A DNA stretch of 64,000 nt, taken from positions 62,001-126,000 of the forward strand of contig NZ_JAJVHF010000009.1 of the NCBI RefSeq assembly GCF_022171985.1, written 5' to 3'. Below are positions 1-9,997 of this stretch, piece after piece (the first letter of the stretch is position 1; each line of letters starts with the position of its first letter). Both the position numbers and the translations under genes were made by a program. The notes beneath the pieces were generated by a model. The model saw only the letters and a program-made list of their open reading frames with translations, was not told where the DNA came from and did not search any database. Source of the stretch: Huaxiibacter chinensis. Its GTDB lineage: Bacteria; Pseudomonadota; Gammaproteobacteria; Enterobacterales; Enterobacteriaceae.

Positions 1-278
1 ATCTGGAAGGCGGCATCGACTACCTGAAGTCAGTGATTATCGATGACAAGCTGGGCCTGAATGAGCATCTTGAAGAAGAGATTGCACGCCTGCGTGAAGC
101 GGTCATCTGCGAGTGGACTGAAACGGTTAACACGCCGGCTGCACAGGTACGCTTCAAACACTTTATCAACAGCACCCAGCGCGACCCGAATGTCCAGGTG
201 GTGCCTGAGCGTGAACAGCATCGTCCTGCAACGCCTTACGAACGTATTCCGGTGATGCTGGTGGAGGAAAATGTATGA
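1..278 (+). CDS. nirB: NADH-dependent nitrite reductase large subunit, C-terminal end (partial)
   Basis: This is the last 91 codons of the cytoplasmic siroheme and [4Fe-4S] nitrite reductase large subunit, which reduces nitrite to ammonium with NADH. The reading frame runs from base 3 with no start in the window. Its sequence (LEGGIDYLKSVIIDD near the window edge) matches the C-terminus of E. coli NirB from memory. The catalytic cysteines and FAD/NADH domains lie upstream, outside the window. The stop overlaps the nirD start as ATGA, so the two subunits are translationally coupled. An ATG at 33 lies inside the frame and is not the true start. Confidence 0.95.
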   Translation, partial: LEGGIDYLKSVIIDDKLGLNEHLEEEIARLREAVICEWTETVNTPAAQVRFKHFINSTQRDPNVQVVPEREQHRPATPYERIPVMLVEENV

Positions 279-601
279 GCCAGTGGGTAAATATCTGCAA
301 AATCAATGACATTATTCCAGGTTCCGGCGTGTGTGCTCTGCTGGGTAGTGAACATGTTGCCCTCTTCCGTCCGCGTCACGACGAACAGGTTTTTGCTATC
401 AGCAATATCGACCCGTTCTTTGAAGCCAGCGTGCTTTCGCGTGGCCTGATCGCTGAACATCAGGGCGAACTGTGGGTCGCCAGCCCGCTGAAAAAACAGC
501 GTTTTCGTCTGAGCGACGGGCACTGTATGGAAGATGAAAGTCATTCCGTGAAGCACTATGACGTACGCGTGAAAGAGGGTCACGTGCAGTTACGCGGTTA
601 A
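275..601 (+). CDS. nirD: Nitrite reductase small subunit NirD
   Basis: NirD is the 108-residue small subunit of cytoplasmic NADH-nitrite reductase, the same length as in E. coli. It has a Rieske-like beta fold, but the C-x-H and C-x-x-H iron-sulfur ligands of true Rieske proteins are not visible, as is normal for NirD. Recognisable stretches include SNIDPFFEASVLSRG and ASPLKKQRFRLSDG. It starts inside the last codons of nirB (ATGA overlap) and is followed by a terminator-like hairpin before nirC, so nirC may be expressed at a lower level than nirBD. Confidence 0.97.
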   Translation: MSQWVNICKINDIIPGSGVCALLGSEHVALFRPRHDEQVFAISNIDPFFEASVLSRGLIAEHQGELWVASPLKKQRFRLSDGHCMEDESHSVKHYDVRVKEGHVQLRG

Positions 602-609
602 TTATTTTG

Positions 610-634
610 AGGGAGGCGCAATGCCTCCCTTTTT
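610..634 (+). terminator. Hairpin with T-run between nirD and nirC
   Basis: The stem GGGAGGC (611-617) pairs with GCCTCCC (623-629) across a five-base loop and is followed by five T residues. It has the form of an intrinsic terminator. Because nirC and cysG continue in the same direction without an obvious new promoter, it probably acts as a partial attenuator within the operon. Confidence 0.7.
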
Positions 635-669
635 AAACGTTTTCTTTTATTTTTCAGGATAATCAAACC

Positions 670-1479
670 ATGTTTACAGACACCATTAATAAGTGTGCGG
701 CTAATGCTGCGCGCATCGCACGGCTCAACCACACCAATCCGCTCGGCTTCTGGGTCAGCTCTGCCATGGCCGGCGCCTATGTCGGTTTGGGTATTATTTT
801 AATTTTCACGCTCGGTAATTTACTCGACCCGTCCATTCGTCCGTTGGTCATGGGCGCGACGTTTGGTATTGCCTTAACGCTGGTGATCATCGCAGGCTCT
901 GAACTCTTTACCGGCCATACGATGTTTCTGACGCTCGGTGTAAAAGCGGGCACCATCAGCCACGGGCAAATGTGGGCCATTCTGCCCCAGACCTGGGTAG
1001 GCAACCTTCTGGGTTCCGTCTTTGTGGCGCTGTTGTACAGCTGGGGCGGTGGGAGCCTGCTGCCGGTGGATACCAGCATCGTCCACACCGTGGCGCTGGC
1101 AAAAACCACCCAGCCCGCAATAGCGCTCTTTTTCAAAGGTGCGCTCTGTAACTGGCTGGTATGTCTGGCAATCTGGATGGCAATCCGCACGGAAGGTGCC
1201 GCGAAGTTTATCGCTATCTGGTGGTGTCTGCTGGCGTTTATCGCCTCCGGTTACGAGCACTCCGTTGCCAACATGACGCTGTTCGCCCTTTCCTGGTTAG
1301 GTCATCATAGTGATGCCTTCACCCTTTCGGGTATCGGTCATAACCTGTTGTGGGTAACGCTGGGCAATACCCTTTCAGGTGCAGTGTTTATGGGTCTGGG
1401 TTACTGGTATGCTACCCCTAAAGCGGAGCGTCCGACTCCGGCACACATCGCAACTGCTCAGGCGAAAGCCCATTCTTAA
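670..1479 (+). CDS. nirC: Nitrite transporter NirC
   Basis: NirC is an inner-membrane channel or transporter of the formate/nitrite transporter (FNT) family that moves nitrite across the cytoplasmic membrane. The 269 residues, about the E. coli length, contain several long hydrophobic segments, for example around residues 30-52, 65-85, 105-130 and 230-255. The family-type stretches [10 protein letters not shown] and GYEHSVANM are present. It lies between nirD and cysG, consistent with supplying nitrite to NirBD. An SD-like AGGA lies about ten bases before the ATG. Confidence 0.96.
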   Translation: MFTDTINKCAANAARIARLNHTNPLGFWVSSAMAGAYVGLGIILIFTLGNLLDPSIRPLVMGATFGIALTLVIIAGSELFTGHTMFLTLGVKAGTISHGQMWAILPQTWVGNLLGSVFVALLYSWGGGSLLPVDTSIVHTVALAKTTQPAIALFFKGALCNWLVCLAIWMAIRTEGAAKFIAIWWCLLAFIASGYEHSVANMTLFALSWLGHHSDAFTLSGIGHNLLWVTLGNTLSGAVFMGLGYWYATPKAERPTPAHIATAQAKAHS

Positions 1480-1490
1480 GAGGTAATGTC

Positions 1491-2864
1491 GTGGATCACC
1501 TGCCGATTTTCTGTCAATTACGTCATCGCGACTGCCTGCTTGTGGGCGGCGGCGATGTCGCTGAACGTAAAGCACGCCTGCTGTTAGACGCAGGTGCCCG
1601 ACTCACCGTAAACGCCCTGGCTTTCGATCCACAGTTTGAAGTCTGGGCGCGGGAAGGCATGCTGACGCTGGTGCAGGGCGAGTTTGATGAAAGCCTGCTG
1701 GATACCTGCTGGCTGACCATCGCCGCCACGGATGATGACGCCGTGAACCAGCGCGTCAGCGACGCGTGCGAAACCCGTCGTATCTTCTGTAACGTGGTGG
1801 ATGCGCCGAAAGAAGCCAGCTTCATTATGCCCTCGATCATCGATCGCTCCCCGCTGATGGTGGCGGTTTCGTCTGGCGGCACTTCGCCTGTGCTTGCACG
1901 CTTGCTGCGTGAGAAACTGGAATCGCTTTTGCCGCAGCATCTGGGTCAGGTGGCGCATTATGCAGGTCAGCTGCGCGCCCGGGTGAAAAAGACCTTTGCA
2001 ACCGTCGGTGAACGCCGTCGCTTCTGGGAAAAGTTCTTTGTAAACGATCGTCTGGCACAGTCGCTGGCTAACGAAGATCACTCTGCCGTAGCCGAAACCA
2101 CTGAACGTCTGTTAACCGAGCCGTTGGACCATCGGGGTGAAGTGGTGCTGGTCGGGGCAGGACCGGGTGATGCAGGTCTGCTGACGCTTAAAGGGTTACA
2201 GCAGATTCAGCAGGCCGATATCGTGGTCTATGACCGTCTGGTGTCCGATGAGATCATGAACCTGGTGCGCCGTGACGCTGACCGCGTGTTTGTCGGTAAG
2301 CGTGCAGGCTATCATTGCGTTCCCCAGGAAGAGATTAACCAAATCCTGCTGCGTGAAGCGCAGAAAGGCAAACGCGTCGTGCGCCTGAAAGGGGGCGATC
2401 CCTTTATCTTTGGTCGCGGCGGTGAAGAGCTGGAAACCCTCTGTCATGCGGGCATACCCTTCTCGGTAGTCCCCGGCATCACGGCTGCGTCGGGCTGTTC
2501 CGCCTATTCCGGCATTCCCCTCACCCACCGCGATTTCGCGCAAAGCGTGCGTCTGGTTACCGGGCACCTGAAGACGGGCAGTGAACTGGACTGGCACAAT
2601 CTGGCCGCTGAAAAACAGACCCTGGTGTTTTACATGGGGCTAAACCAGGCCGCCACCATTCAGGGAAAACTGCTGGAGCACGGAATGGAAGCAGACATGC
2701 CTGTCGCGCTGGTGGAAAACGGCACGTCGATCAAGCAGCGCGTGGTGAAAGGCGTTCTGACGCAACTGGGCGAGCTGGCCCAACAGGTCGAAAGCCCGGC
2801 GTTGATTATCGTTGGTCGCGTCGTTGCCTTAAGAGAAAAATTGAACTGGTTCTCCAGCCACTAA
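1491..2864 (+). CDS. cysG: Siroheme synthase (uroporphyrinogen methyltransferase, dehydrogenase, ferrochelatase)
   Basis: CysG is a trifunctional enzyme that makes siroheme, the cofactor of nitrite and sulfite reductases, from uroporphyrinogen III. The N-terminal half (about residues 1-150) is the precorrin-2 dehydrogenase/ferrochelatase with the nucleotide-binding [11 protein letters not shown]. The C-terminal half is the SAM-dependent methyltransferase with [15 protein letters not shown] and [13 protein letters not shown]. The length of 457 matches E. coli. The start is GTG at 1491, chosen because the protein then begins [11 protein letters not shown] as in E. coli. It follows nirC by 11 bases, so siroheme supply is tied to nitrite reductase expression. 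Confidence 0.97.
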   Translation: MDHLPIFCQLRHRDCLLVGGGDVAERKARLLLDAGARLTVNALAFDPQFEVWAREGMLTLVQGEFDESLLDTCWLTIAATDDDAVNQRVSDACETRRIFCNVVDAPKEASFIMPSIIDRSPLMVAVSSGGTSPVLARLLREKLESLLPQHLGQVAHYAGQLRARVKKTFATVGERRRFWEKFFVNDRLAQSLANEDHSAVAETTERLLTEPLDHRGEVVLVGAGPGDAGLLTLKGLQQIQQADIVVYDRLVSDEIMNLVRRDADRVFVGKRAGYHCVPQEEINQILLREAQKGKRVVRLKGGDPFIFGRGGEELETLCHAGIPFSVVPGITAASGCSAYSGIPLTHRDFAQSVRLVTGHLKTGSELDWHNLAAEKQTLVFYMGLNQAATIQGKLLEHGMEADMPVALVENGTSIKQRVVKGVLTQLGELAQQVESPALIIVGRVVALREKLNWFSSH

Positions 2865-2893
2865 ACCCAATCCATACATATCTTCCGCTCTGT

Positions 2894-2917
2894 GAGTAGT
2901 CCTTAACCGGACTACTC
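2894..2917. other. Perfect 9-bp stem-loop after cysG
   Basis: GAGTAGTCC (2894-2902) and GGACTACTC (2909-2917) form a perfect nine-base-pair stem with a six-base loop 30 bases after the cysG stop. No T-run follows, so it is more likely an mRNA 3'-end stabiliser or factor-assisted terminator than a classic intrinsic terminator. Confidence 0.6.
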
Positions 2918-3017
2918 CCTCGTAACACCTGCCGCTAACATACCGCCTGCGAAATGGAACTTTTCCATTTATTCCCTCGTATTACATCCAAAAGTTTATT
3001 GAAGACAAGGAATGAGT

Positions 3018-3188
3018 ATGTTCAAACTGGCTAAAGCTGCCGTTCTGGTGGGCGTATTATCGACGCTGACTGCCTGTACCGGTCATGTAGAAAACACAAA
3101 GAAAAACTGCAGCTATGACTATCTGCTCCACCCGGCGATCTCCATTTCAAAGATCATTGGCGGATGCGGGCCAGCGGCACAGCAGTAA
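3018..3188 (+). CDS. yhfL: Small predicted lipoprotein YhfL
   Basis: This 56-residue gene begins with a short signal peptide (MFKLAKAAVLVGVLSTLTAC). The lipobox L-T-A-C puts the lipidated cysteine at residue 20, so the mature protein is a very small membrane-anchored lipoprotein. The tail NCSYDYLLHPAISISKIIGG matches E. coli YhfL from memory. An in-frame ATG also occurs at 3012, but the SD-like AAGGA ends at 3011, leaving no spacing, whereas ATG 3018 has six bases. The function is unknown. In E. coli it is followed by the yhfM-X genes, which are absent here. Confidence 0.88.
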   Translation: MFKLAKAAVLVGVLSTLTACTGHVENTKKNCSYDYLLHPAISISKIIGGCGPAAQQ

Positions 3189-3201
3189 GCGTTTCAGACA
3201 T

Positions 3202-3230
3202 AAAAAAACCGGGGATTCCCGGTTTTTTTA
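3202..3230. terminator. Bidirectional terminator between yhfL and trpS
   Basis: AAAAAAACCGGGG, a short loop and CCGGTTTTTTT form a stem with an A-run on one side and a T-run on the other. It can therefore end both yhfL (plus strand) and the convergent aroK-trpS operon (minus strand). Confidence 0.85.
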
Positions 3231-3247
3231 TGCTGTCGAGCCAGATG

Positions 3248-3267
3248 TCCTCTCCCTGGAGAGAGGA
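3248..3267. repeat. Degenerate single copy of the CCCTCTCC palindrome family
   Basis: TCCTCTCC and GGAGAGAGGA form an imperfect palindrome just downstream of trpS. It resembles the core of the larger repeat family seen around glpD. Confidence 0.45.
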
Positions 3268-3288
3268 GACCAACCCTGAAAAGTTTAC

Positions 3289-4293
3289 CTACGGTTTGGC
3301 GACAAACCCAATGGCGGCATAGACGGCTTTCAGCGTTTCAGAAGCACGGGCGCTGGCTTTCTCAGCCCCTTCCTTCATCACTTTCTGCAGCAGAGCTTCG
3401 TCGTTGCGGAAGCGGTTATAACGCTCCTGCAGTTCGGTCAACATGCCAGAAACCGCATCGGCCACTTCACCCTTCAGATGACCATACATCTTGCCTTCAA
3501 AATGCTTTTCGAGTTCCGGGATGCTCTGACCGGTGACACCGGAGAGGATATCCAGCAGGTTAGAGACGCCTGCCTTGTTCTTGACATCGTAACGCACGAC
3601 CGGTGGCTCTTCTGAGTCCGTCACGGCACGCTTCAGTTTCTTCACAACGGATTTTGGATCTTCAAGCAGGCCGATAACGTTGTTACGGTTATCGTCAGAC
3701 TTGGACATCTTCTTCGTTGGCTCAAGCAGGGACATGACGCGCGCGCCCGATTTCGGAATAAACGGCTCGGGCACTTTGAAGACATCCCCATAAATCGCAT
3801 TGAAGCGCTGGGCGATATCACGGCTTAACTCAAGATGCTGTTTCTGATCTTCACCAACCGGCACCTGGTTAGTCTGATAGAGCAGAATATCGGCTGCCAT
3901 CAGCACCGGATAGTCGAACAGACCAGCGTTGATGTTTTCGGAATAACGGGCAGATTTGTCTTTGAACTGGGTCATACGGCTCAGTTCACCAAAATAGGTA
4001 TAGCAGTTCAGCGCCCAGCCAAGCTGCGCGTGCTCGGGAACATGAGACTGGACGAAGATGGTGCTTTTCTCGGGGTCAATGCCGCACGCAAGATAGAGCG
4101 CCAGCGTGTCCAGCGTGGCTTTACGCAGCTTTTCAGGATCCTGACGGGCAGTGATCGCATGCAAATCCACGATGCAGTAAATGCAGTGGTAATCATCCTG
4201 CATGCCCACCCACTGACGCAGCGCCCCCATATAGTTGCCGATGGTCAATTCACCTGAGGGCTGGGCACCACTAAATACGATGGGCTTAGTCAT
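3289..4293 (-). CDS. trpS: Tryptophanyl-tRNA synthetase
   Basis: TrpS is the class I aminoacyl-tRNA synthetase that charges tRNA-Trp in the cytoplasm. The protein is 334 residues, as in E. coli. The HIGH-like motif is TIGN in [12 protein letters not shown] (residues 12-23), and the KMSKS loop (KKMSKSDDN) lies near residue 195. The start at 4293 gives [15 protein letters not shown] longer frame to 4377 lies inside gph and is not needed. The gene overlaps the end of gph by eight bases and is the last gene of the aroK-aroB-damX-dam-rpe-gph-trpS operon. Confidence 0.97.
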   Translation of the reverse strand: MTKPIVFSGAQPSGELTIGNYMGALRQWVGMQDDYHCIYCIVDLHAITARQDPEKLRKATLDTLALYLACGIDPEKSTIFVQSHVPEHAQLGWALNCYTYFGELSRMTQFKDKSARYSENINAGLFDYPVLMAADILLYQTNQVPVGEDQKQHLELSRDIAQRFNAIYGDVFKVPEPFIPKSGARVMSLLEPTKKMSKSDDNRNNVIGLLEDPKSVVKKLKRAVTDSEEPPVVRYDVKNKAGVSNLLDILSGVTGQSIPELEKHFEGKMYGHLKGEVADAVSGMLTELQERYNRFRNDEALLQKVMKEGAEKASARASETLKAVYAAIGFVAKP

Positions 4294-5047
4294 TTTTCGA
4301 TTCCTGATGTTCACTATGCGAAAGCCCGAGCGCGGGCAGTAGATCTTTGAAGTGGTCGAACACAACGTCCGGCTCACTCAACGTGATGGCTTCACCGTAG
4401 TTATAGCCATAGGTCAGACCGACGGAGAGACTTCCCGCCGCCTTAGCGGCCAGAATATCATTGCGCGAATCGCCCACAAAGAGTAACTCGGCTGGGGTTA
4501 AGGATAATTTTCCTGCCACCAGAAGAATGGGCTCCGGATGCGGTTTTTTATTTTTGACGTCATCGCCACCGACGACGACGGAAAAATATTTCGCGATACC
4601 CAGCGCGTCCAGCAGCGGCGCAACGAACGGCGTCGGTTTATTGGTGACCAGCGCCAGCGGCATGCCGCTGGCGTGCAGTGCGCTTAGCGTCTCGGTCACA
4701 TCGGGGAACAGGAAGCTCCCTTCCTCAACGGTCTCTTCATAGAAGCGATGGAAGAGTTTACGCAAGACACGCAGCTGCTCATCCTGAGGAATATCAGCAT
4801 GATCCACGCCCGGCTTACCCTGCGCGGCACGTTGAATTGCGCGCTCCTGGCGCGCCCAGGTCAACGCCCGTTCCATCAATACATCTGCGCCGTTGCCAAT
4901 CCAGGTGATAACGCGATCTTCACCCGCGACCGGCAGTTCCAGTGCATACAGCGCCCGATCGACGGCGCTGGTTAAACCCGGCGCGCTGTCGACAAGGGTA
5001 CCGTCGAGGTCAAACGCAACGCCCCGAATTGCCTGCATTTTATTCAT
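4286..5047 (-). CDS. gph: Phosphoglycolate phosphatase
   Basis: Gph is a HAD-superfamily phosphatase that removes phosphate from 2-phosphoglycolate, a product of DNA 3'-phosphoglycolate repair. The nucleophile motif FDLDGTLVD (Asp13, Asp15) is at the N-terminus, TNKP lies in the middle and FVGDSRNDI is the Mg-binding motif in the C-terminal third. It is 253 residues, one more than the E. coli protein as I recall it. It overlaps rpe by eight bases at its start and trpS by eight bases at its end, typical of this tightly packed operon. Confidence 0.96.
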   Translation of the reverse strand: MNKMQAIRGVAFDLDGTLVDSAPGLTSAVDRALYALELPVAGEDRVITWIGNGADVLMERALTWARQERAIQRAAQGKPGVDHADIPQDEQLRVLRKLFHRFYEETVEEGSFLFPDVTETLSALHASGMPLALVTNKPTPFVAPLLDALGIAKYFSVVVGGDDVKNKKPHPEPILLVAGKLSLTPAELLFVGDSRNDILAAKAAGSLSVGLTYGYNYGEAITLSEPDVVFDHFKDLLPALGLSHSEHQESKND

Positions 5048-5717
5048 GACTTACCTTTGCCAGTTCACTGCGCATTTCATCAATGACTTTTTTGTAATCC
5101 GGCTGATCGAAAATCGCCGAGCCCGCGACAAACATATCCGCACCCGCTGCAGCAATCTCGCCAATGTTGCTGACCTTCACGCCGCCATCCACTTCAAGGC
5201 GGATGTCATAGCCAGATTCGTCAATACGGCGGCGCACTTCACGCAGCTTCTCAAGCGTATGGGGAATAAAGGATTGACCACCGAAACCCGGGTTCACGGA
5301 CATCAGCAGAATAACGTCGAGTTTATCCATCACGTAATCAAGGTAGCTCAGTGATGTCGCAGGATTGAAGACCAGGCCCGCTTTGCAGCCGTGCTCTTTA
5401 ATCAGCTGTAAGGTGCGATCCACATGTTCAGACGCTTCAGGATGGAAAGTGATAATGCTGGCGCCTGCGGCGGCGAAATCCGGCACGATGCGATCGACTG
5501 GCTTGACCATCAGGTGAACGTCAATCGGTGCGGTGATGCCGTAATTACGCAGGGCTTTGAGGACCATCGGGCCGATGGTCAGATTGGGCACGTAATGGTT
5601 GTCCATCACGTCGAAATGGACAACGTCCGCGCCTGCGGCCAGAGCATTCGCCGTGTCTTCACCCAGACGGGCAAAGTCAGCCGACAAAATTGAGGGAGCA
5701 ATCAAAAACTGTTTCAT
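5040..5717 (-). CDS. rpe: Ribulose-phosphate 3-epimerase
   Basis: Rpe interconverts ribulose-5-phosphate and xylulose-5-phosphate in the pentose phosphate pathway. The TIM-barrel family motifs are clear: [12 protein letters not shown] near residue 35, HLMV near 68, [10 protein letters not shown] near 140 and LEVDGGV near 175 carry the metal- and phosphate-binding residues. The start at 5717 gives [19 protein letters not shown], 225 residues as in E. coli. An ATG six bases earlier would leave almost no space after the AAGGAG ribosome-binding site. Confidence 0.96.
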   Translation of the reverse strand: MKQFLIAPSILSADFARLGEDTANALAAGADVVHFDVMDNHYVPNLTIGPMVLKALRNYGITAPIDVHLMVKPVDRIVPDFAAAGASIITFHPEASEHVDRTLQLIKEHGCKAGLVFNPATSLSYLDYVMDKLDVILLMSVNPGFGGQSFIPHTLEKLREVRRRIDESGYDIRLEVDGGVKVSNIGEIAAAGADMFVAGSAIFDQPDYKKVIDEMRSELAKVSHE

Positions 5718-5758
5718 CCGCATCTCCTTGAAATGTGTTTATCGGCGGGCAAAACGGC

Positions 5759-6574
5759 TCAGGGTCGATAAAGAGCCAACAGTTCGTCCACCTTTTTACG
5801 TGTGCCACCGTTGCTGCTGATGCTGCGTCGTACTTTAACGACATGCAGTTTGGTCGCTAGCTGATACCACTCACGGGTCAACACCGTGTCATGGTTGGAA
5901 ATCAGCACCGGAATACGTCTATTAACAAGGCCTTCGGCAATTTCAGCCAGATGCGCCTGCTCTTTCAAATTAAAGCTATTGGTGTGATACGCCGTGAAAT
6001 TAGCCGTCGCGGTGAGCGGGGCATACGGAGGATCGCAATAGACAACCGAATTATTGTCCGCGCGCGCCATGCTATCGGCATAGGACTCGCAGAGGAAAAG
6101 GGCACGCTGCGCCTTCTCGGCAAAATGATACAACTCCGCCTGTGGGAAGTACGGTCGCTTATAGCGGCCAAACGGCACGTTAAATTCGCCGCGTAAATTA
6201 TACCGGCACAGGCCATTGTAACCGTGGCGATTCAGATAGAGGAATAAAAGCGCCCGCCGGAAAGGGTCCTGGCTTTGGTTAAACTCCGTACGCAGCCCGT
6301 AGTAAACGTCAGGGTCATTCGTTTCAGGCGTAAAGAGCTTATGCGCCTCATCGACATACTCATCGGTACGTAATTTAACAATGTTGTAGAGACCGATAAG
6401 ATCGCTGTTGATATCCGCGAGGATATAGCGAGAAAAGTCGGTGTTAAGAAACACCGACCCGGCGCCCACGAAGGGCTCGATAAGACACTCGCCGTCCGGC
6501 AGGTGCTTTTTAATATCGTCGAGCAGAGGGAATTTTCCCCCTGCCCATTTCAGAAAAGCGCGATTTTTTTTCAT
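5759..6574 (-). CDS. dam: DNA adenine methyltransferase (GATC-specific)
   Basis: Dam methylates adenine in GATC and controls mismatch repair strand choice, replication timing and some promoters. The SAM-binding motif EPFVGAGS is at residues 33-40 and the catalytic DPPY at 181-184. The TRD-type stretches GLCRYNLRGEFNVPFG and SSNGGTRKK are conserved. The protein is 271 residues against 278 in E. coli, with the C-terminus ending LLALYRP rather than the longer E. coli tail. It sits between damX and rpe. Confidence 0.97.
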   Translation of the reverse strand: MKKNRAFLKWAGGKFPLLDDIKKHLPDGECLIEPFVGAGSVFLNTDFSRYILADINSDLIGLYNIVKLRTDEYVDEAHKLFTPETNDPDVYYGLRTEFNQSQDPFRRALLFLYLNRHGYNGLCRYNLRGEFNVPFGRYKRPYFPQAELYHFAEKAQRALFLCESYADSMARADNNSVVYCDPPYAPLTATANFTAYHTNSFNLKEQAHLAEIAEGLVNRRIPVLISNHDTVLTREWYQLATKLHVVKVRRSISSNGGTRKKVDELLALYRP

Positions 6575-6641
6575 GCTGACTAACTGGTTACACCTTCTCC
6601 GGCTGTGGAGAAAGCTCCGACAGCATCCTGCGCTTTAAACG

Positions 6642-7943
6642 TTACTTCAAATCAGCCTGAACCTGATGAATCGGTTTCGCCCATGGGTTTTTCGCCTGGA
6701 CATCCGCTGGTAACGCAGAGACCGCGCGTTTGGCTTCGTCTTTAGACGCATACACGCCGCTGACCAGCACATACCAGGGTTGCCCGTTACGGCTTGTCTG
6801 ATAAACCACATAGTTTTTCAGATTCGATTTCTTCGCCCAGCTATTCAGGTTGTCGTAGTTAGAAGAGCTACTCAACTGCAGCGTATAGTTGTTTGATGGC
6901 GCAGATTTCAGTGAACCGACGTTACCCGCTGATTTACCTGCCGCAGCGCTGGACGCCGTGGCGGCAGGCGCTGGCGTCGCCGCTGGGGCCGTTGTGGCTT
7001 TCGGCGCAGTCGCGGTTGGGGTCGCCGCTGCGGCTGGCGCTTTCACAGGGGCACTGGCGACGGTCTCAGTCTGTTTTGGCTGAGCCGCTGGTTTGGTTTG
7101 AGGCGCTTTCGCGACGGTCTGAGGCCGGGTTTCACGCTTCGGCTCGATAACGGCCTGCTTACGTTCAGGACGCGGTGTGGCAGTCTGCGTTTGACGCGGT
7201 TTGGTTTCCGTTGCCGCGTTTTGCGCCTGGGCATTCCCACCGCGAATTGGTGCAACGGTTGCAGGTTCGGTTGGCAACGTGGAGTTGGCGACCACGCTGT
7301 TCACTTGTTCCTGATTCTGCGGCTGCGTCAGCGCATTATTCAGATCGCCCTGCACTTCTACGCGCTGCTGGCTGCCCGGTGCAACCGGAGACTGGCCCTG
7401 AGTAGGGGTAGAAGAAACAGGTGGCAGAGAAACATCCTGCGGAGCAGAAGCCGGATTACCCGCCGTTTGCTCAGCGGAGGTGGTGCCTGGCGCAGGCTGT
7501 GCACCATTGGCCTGATCGGCAGCATCATTACCGGAAAGATTTATGCTCTTCTCGGTAGAGGCAGTCGAATCAGTGGAAGGGGTTGAAGGAGCTTTCAGCG
7601 CGGAACCGATGCCGATAATCAGCAGCAACAGAACGAATACACCAAGGCCCATCATAATGTATTGACGGGAAGCGGGCTTTTTAGCCGCGACTTTCTTACG
7701 TTTGCGTGGGCGATGCTCTACAGGCTCTTCGTCCAGTGAATCCTCTTCGGATTCATATTTCTCTTCTTCTCGCTCATCACGCGCATTGCGGCTACGTGAT
7801 GGACGACGATCGTCTGCATCCAGATCAACATCGTCAAAGTTGATCTGCGGCTCGCTATCACGTTCTGAAGATTGACGAGAACGACCAGTACGACGATCGC
7901 TGGGATCGGGTTTCAGCTCGTCTTCTGGTTTGAATTCATCCAT
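6642..7943 (-). CDS. damX: Cell-division SPOR-domain protein DamX
   Basis: DamX is a single-pass inner-membrane protein that localises to the septal ring by binding denuded peptidoglycan. The N-terminal cytoplasmic part (about residues 1-98) is acidic with basic patches. One transmembrane segment follows ([20 protein letters not shown]), then a long low-complexity periplasmic linker rich in Pro, Ala, Gln and Thr. A C-terminal SPOR domain occupies about residues 350-430 ([32 protein letters not shown]). The linker length varies between species. It lies upstream of dam in the same operon. Confidence 0.95.
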   Translation of the reverse strand: MDEFKPEDELKPDPSDRRTGRSRQSSERDSEPQINFDDVDLDADDRRPSRSRNARDEREEEKYESEEDSLDEEPVEHRPRKRKKVAAKKPASRQYIMMGLGVFVLLLLIIGIGSALKAPSTPSTDSTASTEKSINLSGNDAADQANGAQPAPGTTSAEQTAGNPASAPQDVSLPPVSSTPTQGQSPVAPGSQQRVEVQGDLNNALTQPQNQEQVNSVVANSTLPTEPATVAPIRGGNAQAQNAATETKPRQTQTATPRPERKQAVIEPKRETRPQTVAKAPQTKPAAQPKQTETVASAPVKAPAAAATPTATAPKATTAPAATPAPAATASSAAAGKSAGNVGSLKSAPSNNYTLQLSSSSNYDNLNSWAKKSNLKNYVVYQTSRNGQPWYVLVSGVYASKDEAKRAVSALPADVQAKNPWAKPIHQVQADLK

Positions 7944-8035
7944 TTAACACCCCACTCAAAGGCTTATGCTTACGACGTTGCATATTACCTGAAGCTAAAT
8001 AGCTACCGTTGACGGTAGCCAGACCTTTCTAGTTT

Positions 8036-9124
8036 TTACGCCTGCTGGCAATCAGCAATCGCGCCAAGAACGACATCGTGCGACACTCCGCCGCGTACTT
8101 CACTCTTCCCTATTGCGAGCGGGAGTACCAGTCGCATCTCGCCCGCCAATACTTTTTTATCGCGCATCATGTGGGGTAAATAATCCTGCGCAGACATTTC
8201 GCGTGGCCCCGTCACCGGTAGACCCGCACGCTCAAGCAACGTTATCACGCGCTGCGTTTCTTCTTTACTGAACTGACCCAAACGTTCAGACGTACGTGCG
8301 GCCATCACCATGCCCGCCGCAACTGCTTCACCGTGCAGCCAGTTGCCGTAACCCATTTCCGCCTCGATGGCGTGACCGAAAGTGTGCCCCAGATTCAGTA
8401 AAGCACGTAAGCCCGTTTCGCGCTCGTCTGCCGCAACGACTTCTGCTTTCAGCTCACAACAACGACGAATACAGTAGGCCAGAGCCGGGACATCAAGGTT
8501 CAGCAACGCATCCATATTCTCTTCCAGCCAGCTAAAGAACGCGCTATCGAGAATAATGCCGTATTTGATCACTTCAGCCAGGCCCGAGGCCAGCTCACGC
8601 TTGGGCAACGTCTTAAGGCAATCGAGATCCACCACCACCGAAGCGGGCTGGTAGAACGCGCCAATCATGTTTTTGCCAAGCGGATGGTTGACGGCGGTTT
8701 TGCCACCAACGGAAGAATCGACCTGCGATAATAATGTGGTCGGAATTTGAATAAAACGAACGCCGCGCTGATAGCTCGCTGCGGCAAAACCCGTAAGATC
8801 GCCAACGACACCGCCGCCCAGGGCAAGCAATGTTGTGTCACGACCATGCGGTTTTTGCAGTAATGCAGTAAAGACGGTATCGAGCACCGTCAGGCTCTTA
8901 TACTGCTCGCCGTCAGGCAGAATCACACTGTCGACCTTCACGCCTGCCTGCTCCAGCAGGTGGCGAACACGGTCAAGATAAAGCGGAGCCAGCGTCTCAT
9001 TGGTGACCAGCATTGCCTGATCACCCGCTTTCAGTGGTAAGAAGGAAGCTGGATCGTTAAACAAACCAGCCGCGATGGTGATAGGGTAACTACGTTCCCC
9101 GAGAGTAACTGTAATCCTCTCCAT
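8036..9124 (-). CDS. aroB: 3-dehydroquinate synthase
   Basis: AroB catalyses the second step of the shikimate pathway, the NAD-dependent cyclisation of DAHP to 3-dehydroquinate. The 362 residues match E. coli. The NAD- and substrate-binding [11 protein letters not shown] lies near residue 105, with [13 protein letters not shown] near 145 and metal ligands in GLAEVIKYG and [11 protein letters not shown]. It follows aroK, so two shikimate-pathway enzymes open the operon that continues to damX, dam, rpe, gph and trpS. Confidence 0.97.
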   Translation of the reverse strand: MERITVTLGERSYPITIAAGLFNDPASFLPLKAGDQAMLVTNETLAPLYLDRVRHLLEQAGVKVDSVILPDGEQYKSLTVLDTVFTALLQKPHGRDTTLLALGGGVVGDLTGFAAASYQRGVRFIQIPTTLLSQVDSSVGGKTAVNHPLGKNMIGAFYQPASVVVDLDCLKTLPKRELASGLAEVIKYGIILDSAFFSWLEENMDALLNLDVPALAYCIRRCCELKAEVVAADERETGLRALLNLGHTFGHAIEAEMGYGNWLHGEAVAAGMVMAARTSERLGQFSKEETQRVITLLERAGLPVTGPREMSAQDYLPHMMRDKKVLAGEMRLVLPLAIGKSEVRGGVSHDVVLGAIADCQQA

Positions 9125-9179
9125 TGCGCGACATCCACCTTAATATTTTACCCGCGGGCGAGTGTATAGAGAGCCAGAA

Positions 9180-9701
9180 TCAGTTGCTTTCCAGCATATG
9201 AATAATCTGGTTTGCAACCACTTTAGCGCTCTGATCGTCAGTACGAATCGTCACATCCGCGATCTCTTCGTACAGCGGATTACGTTCACCCGCCAGTGCT
9301 TCCAGAACTTCACGTGGAGGCGTTTCAACCTGCAGTAACGGGCGCTTTTTATCGCGCTGCGTACGTGCCAGCTGCTTCTCGATGGTCGTCTCAAGATAGA
9401 CCACAACGCCACGGGCGGAGAGACGGTTGCGAGTTTCGCGAGATTTAACAGAGCCGCCGCCTGTAGCCAGCACAATGCCCTGCTTTTCCGTGAGTTCGTT
9501 GATCACTTTTTCTTCTCGATCACGGAAACCGTCTTCGCCTTCTACATCGAAGACCCAGCCCACATCAGCTCCGGTTCGTTTCTCAATCTCTTGATCAGAA
9601 TCGTAAAATTCCATATTGAGTTGTTGAGCTAACTGACGCCCAATAGTGCTTTTGCCGGCACCCATAGGCCCAACCAGAAAGATATTGCGTTTCTCTGCCA
9701 T
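9180..9701 (-). CDS. aroK: Shikimate kinase I
   Basis: AroK phosphorylates shikimate with ATP. The Walker A motif [11 protein letters not shown] lies at about residues 10-20. DSDQEIE carries the shikimate-binding Asp, and ATGGGSV and the LID region KKRPLL are present. The start at 9701 gives [14 protein letters not shown] and 173 residues as in E. coli. The longer frame to 9755 adds an unconserved leader. The roughly 300 bases between this gene and hofQ (9702-9997) hold the promoter region for the aroK operon, and I see no gene there. Confidence 0.97.
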   Translation of the reverse strand: MAEKRNIFLVGPMGAGKSTIGRQLAQQLNMEFYDSDQEIEKRTGADVGWVFDVEGEDGFRDREEKVINELTEKQGIVLATGGGSVKSRETRNRLSARGVVVYLETTIEKQLARTQRDKKRPLLQVETPPREVLEALAGERNPLYEEIADVTIRTDDQSAKVVANQIIHMLESN

Positions 9702-9997
9702 TTTTTCGGTACTACTAAGACTATTCGTTAATGGTAATTCCCACTTTGCAGACACCCAGCGTAGCAGGACATGAACTGAAACCTCATATGCGATAGTGCG
9801 AGAGTCAGACTGAAAATTATCTCAATAGTCTTGCTTGTTTGGCAACTGATTAAATCACTGCTGCCGATGCTTAACGCCACAAGAGGTTATTTTGAACGTG
9901 CTGACACTCAAATCGGTACTCCTTGTAAGCTAAATCATGCCTCACGTCAAACATCTGCAACAAACAGTGTGCAAAATCCTCATGGAATCGTCTCTCT